A DNA stretch of 64,000 nt from CAZPHU01 sp964419255. Lineage in GTDB: Bacteria; Fibrobacterota; Chitinivibrionia; Chitinivibrionales; CAYFVL01. The DNA lies in the NCBI GenBank assembly GCA_964419255.1, contig CAYQOU010000001.1, forward strand, positions 62,001-126,000, in the 5' to 3' direction. The notes beneath the pieces were generated by a model. The model was not told the origin of the DNA and made no database searches. It saw nothing but the letters and a program-made list of their open reading frames with translations. Each line of letters opens with the position of its first letter. Within the stretch, counting starts at the first letter, position 1. A program made the position numbers and the translations under genes. This document shows, one piece after another, positions 36,430 to 44,943 of this stretch.

Positions 36430-36897
36430 TCAGGAAAGAATAGATGAAGAGTGTTTAACACGCTGATATTCCTTTATGACCCGAATGAAACGGTATAAGG
36501 AGCTTATTGTTCGGGAGGAAATTTCAAACCAGATCGGGTTATTTACCGTATGACCAATGGAGGCTGTGCCGCGGATAAAATCCGCCAGATCTCTGAGAGC
36601 CTCAATCTGAACAGGTGTAATTATCATCTTCAAAGAAGAACAGTATATGTCTACCCGGCCATCATAGATCTCAACCAAATCCGTCATCTGTCGTGTAATG
36701 GGAAACCTGCCACTCAACTCTACCGCCATTTTCTCTTTGTCACCTACAGTAACGAAAATATTACAGAACTGGGTCAAAATATCATAATCGTCCTGATCAT
36801 CTATCTGGATCGAAAAATCCTTTTTAACCTTGGTAAAACACCGTATACCTTCGGAAATGTAGGTGTTATAGAGATATTGGCGAAGTTTCGAAGACAT
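36430..36897 (-). CDS. Hypothetical protein
   Basis: This 155-residue soluble protein belongs to no family I recognise. It starts MSSKLRQYLYNTYISEGIRC and has a mixed alpha/beta pattern (YDILTQFCNIFVTVGDKEKM, IEALRDLADFIRGTAS), with no signal peptide or membrane segment. The ribosome-binding site is weak. It lies convergent to tssM, and about 110 bp separate its start from the end of the ABC-transporter operon's last gene. It may be co-regulated with neither. Confidence 0.6.
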   Translation of the reverse strand: MSSKLRQYLYNTYISEGIRCFTKVKKDFSIQIDDQDDYDILTQFCNIFVTVGDKEKMAVELSGRFPITRQMTDLVEIYDGRVDIYCSSLKMIITPVQIEALRDLADFIRGTASIGHTVNNPIWFEISSRTISSLYRFIRVIKEYQRVKHSSSILS

Positions 36898-37006
36898 AAG
36901 TATATACGCTAATGGTTTAATCTGTTAAGAGAATATATCTCTGTGCATATGCGATAAGAAAGTCGATAATGCAATTCGCGCGCACGATTTTTGCGTTTGC
37001 GACCAT

Positions 37007-38080
37007 TCAGAAGAAATGAATCTTTGTAGTGTCAAAAGAAACCGAAACATGATCCCCCATAGAGGGAGGGGGGTCAGAGGTAAGCAGAGAGAGTGTGTAT
37101 TTCGCTGATTTGCCATGAACCAGACTCTCACGTCCTAATTTCTCGATTTGTGTAACCTCCAGCTCAAAGCTGTGTCTTTCTTCACCCTGTGATATACGTA
37201 TGTGTTCAGGGCGAATTCCTACCGCAACAGTTTTTTTATCTTTCAACACGCTTTTTCTTATCGGCAGGCGAATGCCAAATAGGAGGACATAATCGGTGTT
37301 ATCATCAGAAATCACTTCGGTTTCCAAGATATTCATAGGAGGAGAGCCTATGAAACGCGCCACAAAGGTGTTAGCCGGTCTGTTGTATAGATCCTCAGGT
37401 ATGCCAATCTGTTCGATACGCCCGTTTTTCAGGATTGCGACTCGATCTCCCAGGGTCATCGCCTCCACCTGATCGTGGGTGACATAAATCGTAGTTATTC
37501 CCAGTGATCGTTGAAGCTTTTTCAGCTCCGCACGGGTCGATGTCCGCAGTTGTGCATCAAGATTAGAAAGAGGTTCATCAAGAAGAAAAAGATTCGGTTC
37601 TCTGACAATCGCACGAGCGATTGCTACTCGCTGACGTTGACCACCGCTGAGGTGGCCGGGTTTTGATGGAAGAAGGTTTTCGATTCCCAAACAACGTGCC
37701 GCCTTTCGCACAGGTTCAGCGATTGCCCCTTTCTTTAATCCGGCGATTCGGAGGGGAAATGCAATATTCTGGAAAACGGTCATATGAGGATACAGCGCGT
37801 AGTTTTGAAAAACCATCGCAATGTTTCGTTCACGCGGCGTACGCATGATCTTTTTATCATCGGAACAGAAAATGGTATCACCGAATCTTATCTCACCTCC
37901 GGAAGGAGCCTCCAAGCCGGCGATGATGTTCAGCAGAGTCGATTTTCCGCAGCCACTGGGACCAAGTAAAACGAAAAATTCCTGAGGCTCTATGGTAAGA
38001 TCGATTCCGTCCAGAGCGACGGTTTTTCGGCCAAAAGTCGAGAATGTTTTTTGTATTTTTGATATATGGAGGGCGTTCAT
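37007..38080 (-). CDS. ugpC: Sugar ABC transporter ATP-binding protein (MalK/UgpC type)
   Basis: This 357-residue ATPase drives the importer encoded by the three genes upstream. It has Walker A LLGPSGCGKSTLLNIIAGLE, Q-loop VFQNYALYPHMTV, signature LSGGQRQRVAIARAIVREPN, Walker B LFLLDEPLSNLDA and the H-loop IYVTHDQVEAMTLGDR. A C-terminal TOBE/MalK regulatory domain begins near residue 240 (VGIRPEHIRIS). This type commonly energises alpha-glucoside, oligosaccharide or glycerol-phosphate uptake; the substrate cannot be read from the sequence. The ATG overlaps the permease stop codon by 4 nt. Confidence 0.92.
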   Translation of the reverse strand: MNALHISKIQKTFSTFGRKTVALDGIDLTIEPQEFFVLLGPSGCGKSTLLNIIAGLEAPSGGEIRFGDTIFCSDDKKIMRTPRERNIAMVFQNYALYPHMTVFQNIAFPLRIAGLKKGAIAEPVRKAARCLGIENLLPSKPGHLSGGQRQRVAIARAIVREPNLFLLDEPLSNLDAQLRTSTRAELKKLQRSLGITTIYVTHDQVEAMTLGDRVAILKNGRIEQIGIPEDLYNRPANTFVARFIGSPPMNILETEVISDDNTDYVLLFGIRLPIRKSVLKDKKTVAVGIRPEHIRISQGEERHSFELEVTQIEKLGRESLVHGKSAKYTLSLLTSDPPPSMGDHVSVSFDTTKIHFF

Positions 38081-38907
38081 CCTTTTATAGCTCCTCGGGT
38101 CAGTCCTTGAATGATATAACGCTGAAATAACAGAGTTAAAACGACAACCGGTGCGGTGGTAATCGTTGCAGCGGCCATAATCGTGCTCCAGGGTATCTCA
38201 CCGTGCAGGCCCTCAAACAGGGCGATGCCAACGGGAACAGTACGGGCCCGATAATCGGTGGTGAGCATCAGTGCAAACATAAACTCATTGAACGCAAAAA
38301 TGAATGCCAGCAAAGCCGTTGAGAAAACCCCCGGCAGTGCAACCGGAAAAACGACTCTGGTGAGTATCTGCCAGTTGTTGCATCCGTCGACTTTTGCTGC
38401 TTTGTCCAATTCTCGTGGAATTTGAGCGAAATAACTGACCTGTATCCACAATGATAGAGGTATAATCCAGGCCGTATAGGGAAAGATAAGCCCCTGATAG
38501 GTATTGATCCAGCCAAGGGAGCTGATCAGTCTGAAAAGATATCCGGCAAGACTGATCTGGGGAAACATGGAAATGGCAAGAACTATAAGCATCAGGGTCA
38601 TATTCCCGCGGAAACTGATGCGGGTGATGGCATATGCTGCCATACTGGAGATCGAAACGCATAATATTGCACTGATGGATGATACAATCAGACTATTGCG
38701 CAGGAATGCGAGAAAATGAAGCTGTTCTCCTCTGAAAATGTCCACGAAATGCTTTGCCGTAGCCGTAAAACTGGTGCGTGGACCAAGAAAGTCAGGGGAG
38801 GTCGATAACCCCGTCAGCACCATATGTACTACCGGTGTGAGAAAGAAAAAAACCGCGACTGCAACGCCGCACAGAATAAGCAGTTGTTGGGTGCGTTTTT
38901 CGCTCAA
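38077..38907 (-). CDS. Sugar ABC transporter permease (MalG/UgpE type)
   Basis: This 276-residue inner-membrane permease has six predicted helices, for example LLILCGVAVAVFFFLTPVV and MTLMLIVLAISMFPQISLAG. The EAA loop is PRELDKAAKVDGCNNWQILT followed by RVVFPVALPG, which contacts the ATPase. It ends in a MalG-like tail, RYIIQGLTRGAIKG. It overlaps by 4 nt both the second permease gene upstream and the ATPase gene downstream, as expected for stoichiometric subunits of one importer. Confidence 0.93.
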   Translation of the reverse strand: MSEKRTQQLLILCGVAVAVFFFLTPVVHMVLTGLSTSPDFLGPRTSFTATAKHFVDIFRGEQLHFLAFLRNSLIVSSISAILCVSISSMAAYAITRISFRGNMTLMLIVLAISMFPQISLAGYLFRLISSLGWINTYQGLIFPYTAWIIPLSLWIQVSYFAQIPRELDKAAKVDGCNNWQILTRVVFPVALPGVFSTALLAFIFAFNEFMFALMLTTDYRARTVPVGIALFEGLHGEIPWSTIMAAATITTAPVVVLTLLFQRYIIQGLTRGAIKG

Positions 38908-39800
38908 ACCAGATCCTCTCCAAATCGTCCAAGCTTTACGTATGACAGGGATAGAAAAAATGCTATCAGAAAGATCACCACAGACACTGCTGAGCCGTAT
39001 CCGAAATCCCCGCCATTAAGATAATGATACGATAATAGCGAGAGAGCATTAGTAGCACCACCGGGGCCGCCGGAGGTTATTACATAGATTAAATCGAAGA
39101 TTCTTAAGGCGTCAATTGTGCGAAATAATAACGCGACTACAATAATCGGGCGCATCAGAGGAAGCGTGACCGAGAAAAAACGCTGCAAAAAGTGCGCCCC
39201 GTCAACCTGAGCCTGTCTATACAAATCCTCCGGAATCGCAGAAAGACCTGCAAGTAAAATGATTGCTACAAATGGGGTTGTTTTCCACATGTCTGCAATG
39301 ATAATAGCCCAGAATGCACCGCTGCCTGTTCCCAACCAGTTCATTGCCGATTCACTGAGCCCGATTTGTGTGATTAGAAAGTTTGCCAGACCATAGTCAT
39401 AGTTGTAAATCAGCTCCCATATACGGCCACTGACTGCTGCGGGTATTGCCCAGGGAATAAGGATACTCGCCCTCATCAGACCACGGGCCCTGGAAGGATA
39501 ATTAAGCAGGAGTGCAAGCAGCATACCGGTGATAAGCTCAAGGGGCACTGAAATGAGAATAAACAGCATGGTAAACTGCAAAGACTGTAGAAATACCGGA
39601 TCCTGCAGCAGCGTGAGATAGTTTTTGACTCCCACCCATTTTCTTGTTGCTATAAAGCTGACGTCACGGAAAAAACTGCTGTAAACGGTGCCAATCACCG
39701 GCAGAAGTACAAACAACGCCAGCAGTATAAGCAAGGGCGCCAGAAGTCGCAATGCCTGGGCAGCAGGTGAACTATTGTTAGTTTGTATGGATGTGCTCAT
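38904..39800 (-). CDS. Sugar ABC transporter permease (MalF/UgpA type)
   Basis: This 298-residue inner-membrane permease has about six helices (LLAPLLILLALFVLLPVIGT near the N-terminus) and the EAA loop PEDLYRQAQVDGAHFLQRFF followed by SVTLPLMRP. It lacks the extra periplasmic domain of E. coli MalF and matches the shorter UgpA/LacF class. The gene starts 50 nt after the binding-protein stop codon and overlaps the next permease gene by 4 nt. Confidence 0.93.
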   Translation of the reverse strand: MSTSIQTNNSSPAAQALRLLAPLLILLALFVLLPVIGTVYSSFFRDVSFIATRKWVGVKNYLTLLQDPVFLQSLQFTMLFILISVPLELITGMLLALLLNYPSRARGLMRASILIPWAIPAAVSGRIWELIYNYDYGLANFLITQIGLSESAMNWLGTGSGAFWAIIIADMWKTTPFVAIILLAGLSAIPEDLYRQAQVDGAHFLQRFFSVTLPLMRPIIVVALLFRTIDALRIFDLIYVITSGGPGGATNALSLLSYHYLNGGDFGYGSAVSVVIFLIAFFLSLSYVKLGRFGEDLV

Positions 39801-39849
39801 GATACATCGAATCGAACTGTCAAATGTTTACTAAACACACAAGAAGTGC

Positions 39850-41136
39850 CTACGGCACAACTGCATACTGTTCAAAGGCATCCTGCATCTCCTTTTCAGC
39901 ATCGGCAAGTGCCTTGTCGACGCTCGTCTTTTCTGCAAGGGCAGAATTGAGATGGTGCTGCAATATCTTGCTTATATACGTATAGTAGGGTACGTTTGGC
40001 CGTGCAATTGCCCTGGTGAATGCATCGCGCAAGGTCTTGAAATGCGGCATGTATTTCAATACTTCGGTATCCTGATAGACATCTTTACGCCCAGGATTCC
40101 ATCCGAGTTCCAGGGCGAGCTTTTTTTGGGTTTCATAGGAGGTGATAAATGCGACAAACTGCCAGGCCTCTTTTTTGAGTCGTGAAAAGGGAGATATGCC
40201 CACATGCCACCCACCGAGAGTTGCCACACTTCTGCCACCGGGAAAGTGGGGGAGTGGTGCGATTCCAACATTTTCTGCAACCGGAGAGGATTCCTCGTTA
40301 TGAAGTTTCCACGCGTAGGGCCAGTTTCTTTCGAATAATGCATTCCCATTCTGAAAAAAAGTTCGTACCTCCTCCTCTTTCATCTCGGTGTAGGTGTTCG
40401 GAGGTGATATTGCGTTACCATGAATAAAATCCTTCATCAGTTTAAGCGCTTCCCTGTTTTGCTCGGTATTGACACGGATGGCATTTTCGGTTATCTCTAT
40501 ACCACCGCCATGAGAGCCGGCAAATTCCAAAAACGTACATACCAGGCCTTCATATTGGGCGCCCTGCCAGACGAAACCATAAAACCTGGGATTTACCTTC
40601 CGCTGTTGAGTCATGATTTTTCTGCTTGTCGCAACAAGATCCTGCCAGGTCTGAGGAACTTGTTGATTATACTTTTTCAGTAGATCTTCTCTGTAATACA
40701 GCATGCCTCCATCGATATACACCGGAAGTGCCACCAGTGTGTTATCGTATCTATCAACCTGCCCGACGATAGTATCGAAAAAAACGGTGTCATAAGTAGC
40801 GCTGACCATGAGCTGGTCGAGCGGATGAAGCCACTTACTTGCTGCAAATTGGGCTATCCAGGCGACATCCATGAGAAATACATCCGGTTGGGCCTTTCTG
40901 GAACTCAATGACGTTACAAGGCTCTGACGTCTTTGGTCAGTATCTGTCGGCTGGCGAATTAAATCGATTTCTATGCCTGTCCGGGCGGTAAATGTATCAG
41001 ATAATGCCTGCCAAAAATCAAGCTCCGCCGGAGCTCCTCCCACGGCAAAGCTGAGCCTGTTGTCCGGAGAGCGGGTGCAGAAAAGCAGGGAAAGAGAAAT
41101 TATCAGTGGCACAGCTATGGATAGTAATCGTTTCAT
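39850..41136 (-). CDS. Sugar ABC transporter extracellular substrate-binding lipoprotein
   Basis: This 428-residue family-1 solute-binding protein has the lipoprotein signal LLSIAVPLIISLSLLFC, with Cys as the acylation site. The mature part shows the usual hinge patterns: FWQALSDTFTARTGIEIDLI, LMDVAWIAQFAASKWLHPLD, YREDLLKKYNQQVPQTWQDL and LGGWHVGISPFSRLKKEAWQ. ATG 41136 has CGGAG 8 nt upstream; the frame continues 44 codons further up but without a signal sequence. Trp/Tyr-rich segments suit oligosaccharide binding; the specific sugar is unknown. Confidence 0.92.
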   Translation of the reverse strand: MKRLLSIAVPLIISLSLLFCTRSPDNRLSFAVGGAPAELDFWQALSDTFTARTGIEIDLIRQPTDTDQRRQSLVTSLSSRKAQPDVFLMDVAWIAQFAASKWLHPLDQLMVSATYDTVFFDTIVGQVDRYDNTLVALPVYIDGGMLYYREDLLKKYNQQVPQTWQDLVATSRKIMTQQRKVNPRFYGFVWQGAQYEGLVCTFLEFAGSHGGGIEITENAIRVNTEQNREALKLMKDFIHGNAISPPNTYTEMKEEEVRTFFQNGNALFERNWPYAWKLHNEESSPVAENVGIAPLPHFPGGRSVATLGGWHVGISPFSRLKKEAWQFVAFITSYETQKKLALELGWNPGRKDVYQDTEVLKYMPHFKTLRDAFTRAIARPNVPYYTYISKILQHHLNSALAEKTSVDKALADAEKEMQDAFEQYAVVP

Positions 41137-41179
41137 CGACAATCTCCGGCCTGTATAAGTACAAAAGTAACCGATGTGA

Positions 41180-41641
41180 TCAAATTTGTTGTGATGTTTT
41201 CTTTTCGAAAAGAGATTCCACATCACTGAGAAGACGACGAAGTTTCTTTTTCGATATATTCTTTTCATCTTTGATGTTGTTCAATTCGGCAAAATACTTC
41301 TGTAAAAGGAAAATTTCCTGTTTGCAGTTCGGAAAATGTTCGATTGCAGTTTGCTGCTGACTGTCTGTTATACGGTCACGAATGGTGAGACCGTAGTTTT
41401 CTTTCATGTATACTACCAGTGTCACTTTCAATCTCTTGTAGTAAGCATACGCTTTTTTTTCAAAATGTGGGGAGCGGTCGCGCTCCAGATTTTGACTGAT
41501 TTTGTATAACTGTTCGAGCACTTTTTCCGGCAGTGTCCCAACCTCCACCTTCGTGCGTCTCCAGCGAAACCGGTGGAAGGCAAAAAGAATGAGCAGAAAA
41601 ACTGCGATAACAGTTATGTATGGAATGTATTGCAGAAACAT
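41180..41641 (-). CDS. Small membrane-anchored protein upstream of the ABC transporter
   Basis: This 153-residue protein has one N-terminal membrane helix (IPYITVIAVFLLILFAFHRF) and then a cytoplasmic, Lys/Glu-rich helical region (PEKVLEQLYKISQNLERDRS, LQKYFAELNNIKDEKNISKK) that may form a coiled coil. I do not recognise the family. The start is uncertain: ATG 41641 begins right at the helix, and the frame is open to 41737. It ends 43 nt before the binding-protein start, so it is probably the first gene of the transporter operon, reading divergently from the MerR regulator. Confidence 0.65.
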   Translation of the reverse strand: MFLQYIPYITVIAVFLLILFAFHRFRWRRTKVEVGTLPEKVLEQLYKISQNLERDRSPHFEKKAYAYYKRLKVTLVVYMKENYGLTIRDRITDSQQQTAIEHFPNCKQEIFLLQKYFAELNNIKDEKNISKKKLRRLLSDVESLFEKKTSQQI

Positions 41642-41688
41642 AAATATATGTATTTTTCTAAAGAGAAAAGCTACCGAAATATCTTTAC

Positions 41689-41716
41689 TATATATTACAC
41701 ATTTAAGTAATATATA
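41689..41716. promoter_or_regulatory. Inverted repeat between the MerR gene and the ABC operon
   Basis: TATATATTAC and its exact reverse complement GTAATATATA are separated by 8 nt in a very AT-rich divergent intergenic region. The repeat lies 57 bp before the merR start and 47 bp before the divergent membrane-protein start. It is a candidate operator for the adjacent MerR-family protein or a divergent-promoter element; no binding evidence exists. Confidence 0.5.
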
Positions 41717-41773
41717 TTTCACTGATATGTGTAGCAATTATCTTTGTATTTATTGTAGTTTGAGGTTAAAGAA

Positions 41774-42145
41774 ATGCCACGAAGGATCGATCCTGACAAG
41801 CCGCTATTTACTATCGGGGCGGTTGCGGATATTTTGGACATTAAACCGAGAATGCTTCGGTTGTTCGAAGAACGCGGACTCATTACCCCCTCACGCACAG
41901 AGGGAAATCGCCGGTTGTATACGTTAAAAGATATTGATATGCTCTCCTATATTCAGTACCTTACGCTGGTAAAAAGAGTGAATATGGCTGGTGTTCGGGA
42001 AATTCAGAAACTACTGGCCTGGATGAGCGATGCGGAACGTAATCGTTTCATGGAAGAGATTGAACGAACAATCGAGACCCTGCCTCTGGACCAGAGAAAA
42101 GTATACCGGGGAGATGATGAAAACCTGCATTCATTCTCGGAATAG
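41774..42145 (+). CDS. MerR-family transcriptional regulator (HspR-like)
   Basis: This 123-residue DNA-binding protein has an N-terminal winged helix-turn-helix: LFTIGAVADILDIKPRMLRL, then FEERGLITPSRTEGNRRLYT, the SRT-x-GNRRLY wing typical of MerR. The segment LVKRVNMAGVREIQKLLAWM resembles HspR. No Cys cluster for metal sensing is present, and the effector-binding part is short. GAGG precedes the ATG. The gene is divergent from the sugar-transporter operon across an inverted repeat, so it may regulate that operon or itself. A heat-shock role would be inference only; no dnaK or clpB is nearby. Confidence 0.88.
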   Translation: MPRRIDPDKPLFTIGAVADILDIKPRMLRLFEERGLITPSRTEGNRRLYTLKDIDMLSYIQYLTLVKRVNMAGVREIQKLLAWMSDAERNRFMEEIERTIETLPLDQRKVYRGDDENLHSFSE

Positions 42146-42244
42146 AGCTAATCAGGGGAGAATCTGTTTGAAATCCTGTCCCCTTGGATATCTATCGTTC
42201 CGCGATAACCTGCCTGAGCGATAAAACTGACATGTAGAAGAGAA

Positions 42245-42276
42245 TTCAGCCGGACGAGGTTTCCCATCCGGCTGAA
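42245..42276. terminator. Bidirectional hairpin terminator between merR and rpoD
   Basis: TTCAGCCGGA and TCCGGCTGAA form a perfect 10-bp stem with a 12-nt loop between the convergent merR and rpoD stop codons. On the minus strand it is followed by ATTCTCTTCT. It probably ends transcription from both sides. Confidence 0.7.
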
Positions 42277-42287
42277 CCAAAACGATC

Positions 42288-43151
42288 TCAAGCCGTAATG
42301 TATTCTCGTAAGCCATTAACTTTGACAACACGACGCAGCTTCTGCAGAGCAGCGTCTTTTATTTGCCGCACCCGTTCTCTGGTCAAACTTGAATGCTGAC
42401 CTATTTCATCCAGAGTGTTGGTGGCTTCCTCTCCAATGCCGAAGTATTTACGAATCACATACTGCTCCCGCTGATTAAGATGGCTTAACAGCAGAGTGTC
42501 AACTTCATACTTGAGGAAATTGTCCATCGCATCATGATCGGGAGCGTCTGATTTTGTATCACGCAACAGATCAATAAACTTATCGTCATTATCTTTTCCC
42601 ATAGGTGCATCCAGAGACTTATGGTTGGAGCCAATTTTTAGCGTATTGATGACGTCATTCTCACTTAGGCCCAACTCCTCTGAAACTTCACGCTCATTTG
42701 GCAATCGCATGAATTTTTGTTCGAGTCTACTTTGTACCTTGCCTACCTTATACACCCGACCGACACAGTTAATTGGCAGTTTTACTATTCGTGATTGTTC
42801 GGCCAGAGATTGAAGGATTGCCTGTCGAATCCACCACACGGCATAGGAGATGAACTTGAAATTCTTCTTCTCGTCAAAACGATGCGCAGCCCTGATAAGA
42901 CCTACATTGCCTTCATTGATTAGGTCCTCCAGGGGAAGTCCCTGGTTTTGATAGTTTCTGGCCACACTTATGACAAAGCGCAGATTAGCTTTGACCAGTG
43001 TCTCAAGTGCTTTCTGGTCGCCCTTGCGAATTTTTACCGCTGCAACAGCTTCTTCTTCGGCGGAGAGAGTTCGATATTTGGAGATCTCACGTAAATAGAG
43101 TCCGAGATTTCCTTCTTCGACAAAGAAGTCATTAGCTCTTCCTCTTGGCAT
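42288..43151 (-). CDS. rpoD: RNA polymerase sigma-70 factor, short primary type
   Basis: This 287-residue sigma factor has regions 1.2 to 4.2 but no long region 1.1, like primary sigmas of Bacteroidota and Fibrobacterota. Region 1.2 is GNLGLYLREISKYRTLSAEE. Region 2 has LVKANLRFVISVARNYQNQG, LPLEDLINEGNVGLIRAAHR and FKFISYAVWWIRQAILQSLA for -10 recognition. Region 3 has RLPNEREVSEELGLSENDVI, and region 4.2 has TLDEIGQHSSLTRERVRQIK for -35 recognition. AGGGAGG lies upstream. Only 33 nt separate it from the upstream sulfotransferase gene. A group-2 (RpoS-like) role cannot be excluded if a longer RpoD exists elsewhere. Confidence 0.92.
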   Translation of the reverse strand: MPRGRANDFFVEEGNLGLYLREISKYRTLSAEEEAVAAVKIRKGDQKALETLVKANLRFVISVARNYQNQGLPLEDLINEGNVGLIRAAHRFDEKKNFKFISYAVWWIRQAILQSLAEQSRIVKLPINCVGRVYKVGKVQSRLEQKFMRLPNEREVSEELGLSENDVINTLKIGSNHKSLDAPMGKDNDDKFIDLLRDTKSDAPDHDAMDNFLKYEVDTLLLSHLNQREQYVIRKYFGIGEEATNTLDEIGQHSSLTRERVRQIKDAALQKLRRVVKVNGLREYITA

Positions 43152-43184
43152 TATACATTGCCTCCCTTCCGTGTAATCACGGTG

Positions 43185-44333
43185 TTATGTTCCTACCGCA
43201 GAGTCGATACCCGAGCCGGAACAGTAGTGGTGATGACAGCTCTCATTACTAATATAGCCAAAATGCACCATGTGGTGCTTAAGTTTTTTTCTTATATACT
43301 GTTTATCGCTATCGGTAAGGGCGTAGCGATTCTTCCGGTATGAGCCAACTCTGCGTTTAAATGAAGAAAGATTTTGCTTATAGATTTGATTAAATGGTAT
43401 ATGCAAAAATCGACATATTCCGGAAATCATCCCCGGAACATCCTCCTCCAGCTCATCGAAACGAATCTGATGATGCTGCTCTTCGGGAAGCTTTTGCAGG
43501 TCCGAGCGAACCTTCCACATCATCTTATCGTATACATCTACTACTTCCTCAAGTCTGGGTGCGCGAATCTCATCGCGTAATGCATTCTGGCGTCCCACAA
43601 CACTCCACATGTGCATAGTAGAGGGGATTACCGATAAGGGATTACGATGAATGTGGATGAATTTCGCCTTAGGAAACATCGAGGCAAGCACCGGAATCCG
43701 CATGGAATGGAAAGGATTTTTAAATACCAGTCGCTTTCCCGTTTTAAATGCCAGTTTTCTGTAGAAAAGGCGGAATGAGTCCTTCCATTTTTTCTTATCT
43801 TCCTCTTCTTTTGGCATGTAATCATCGACACCGGAGAGAAAGAAACGATTCGATTTGGGGAAGATAAGCTCTTCGACAGGAGAAATGGTTGTCATCCTGA
43901 ACAGCGCATATTCATCTTCCTGCGGCTCTTCCAGACCCAGGGCAACATTGTCTACGGTACGTCTGGGAGTAAGAAACGGTTTGATCAGAGGATAAAGGAT
44001 TTTCCTCGAACTTAAAAAACTTTCGGGTGCTCCGATCTGAAAAAGCGTCGGTGCTGCCATATGGGGCGAAAGATTCAGAAGCTGATGTAAAAAGGTGCTT
44101 CCGGTCCGCCAGTGACCAACGATGAAAACCGGATCTTCGGGTGTAGATATCTCACGGATTTTCTTTTCGTAGCCAATCTTATCAAACAAAGAAAAAAAGG
44201 AGGTCGGAACCGAACAGTTAAAAAGAAACAGTAGCCGACTGATATAATGCGGTCGCAAACTTATTCCATTACGTGCCACCAGGCGCAGGAGGTTTCTTGT
44301 ATTTATTCCTGTAATAAAGTATCCACTATCCAT
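43185..44333 (-). CDS. Sulfotransferase family protein
   Basis: This 382-residue protein has the PAPS-binding 5'-phosphosulfate loop FIVGHWRTGSTFLHQLLNLS and the 3'-phosphate-binding motif KFIHIHRNPLSVIPSTMHMW. It would move sulfate from 3'-phosphoadenylylsulfate to an unknown acceptor, perhaps a glycan or lipid. It resembles the long bacterial sulfotransferases that include an N-terminal extension (NLLRLVARNGISLRPHYISR). A CCCAAAG/CTTTGGG hairpin lies about 15 nt upstream of the start, next to the ribosome-binding region. It is read immediately before rpoD. Confidence 0.87.
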   Translation of the reverse strand: MDSGYFITGINTRNLLRLVARNGISLRPHYISRLLFLFNCSVPTSFFSLFDKIGYEKKIREISTPEDPVFIVGHWRTGSTFLHQLLNLSPHMAAPTLFQIGAPESFLSSRKILYPLIKPFLTPRRTVDNVALGLEEPQEDEYALFRMTTISPVEELIFPKSNRFFLSGVDDYMPKEEEDKKKWKDSFRLFYRKLAFKTGKRLVFKNPFHSMRIPVLASMFPKAKFIHIHRNPLSVIPSTMHMWSVVGRQNALRDEIRAPRLEEVVDVYDKMMWKVRSDLQKLPEEQHHQIRFDELEEDVPGMISGICRFLHIPFNQIYKQNLSSFKRRVGSYRKNRYALTDSDKQYIRKKLKHHMVHFGYISNESCHHHYCSGSGIDSAVGT

Positions 44334-44943
44334 GTTTTAAAACCCTTTCCCAAAGATCTTGTAGCTTTGGGCTGTTGCATATTTTTTTCTTATTCCCACT
44401 CTGTAATAAAACCCATTTCTGTTGCGCGATCCGGGCAGCTCTCTAATCGGAGTAGCTCAATTTTAATACGAAAAGAAGGTACCGGTGTTTAACAAAAGAT
44501 GAGTGTTCATAAGTGCAACCAAATTATCCGCAGAAGGCAATAGTACTCAAAATAATAAAGGAAAGAGGTAAATATACACCCTTTTAGGTAAAAAAATGAT
44601 GATCTGCTCTACACTATTACAACAATGAAAACAATGTGTTATCAAAATGAAACAAAAAAACATTAAAGGAGTGTACCTCACAATGTGCTTTTAGGCGCCA
44701 GTACCTTATATATTTGAGAGGAGGATTGGCAATTTCCAATGAATGCTGAAATGATCTCATGTAAAACAGGGGGGGGTTATGGAGGATATAGTTCGACTTT
44801 CGGGGGCAATTAAAGTTGACCCGTCCCTGGAGAGATTAGATATTAAATGAGAACAGAATTGATGAATTTACCTTTAACCGCTTAAAACCCTCTCGTCACG
44901 GGTGAGTTTAAACATTGATCCAAGCCTTGAGGATTATTTACTA
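44334..44943. other. 610-bp divergent region with two small overlapping reading frames
   Basis: No ordinary gene is visible. The region holds a hairpin at 44349-44371 and an AT-rich part at 44500-44680 that probably contains promoters. There are also two overlapping short frames: 44739-44813 (24 codons, ending GGGYGGYSSTFGGN, with GAGAGGAGG upstream but 14 nt away) and 44779-44850 (23 codons, containing IKVDPSLERLDIK). A second copy of the VDPSLE pattern (NIDPSLEDYLL) occurs 99 nt further on in the same frame, just before the oxidoreductase start. Confidence 0.5.
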
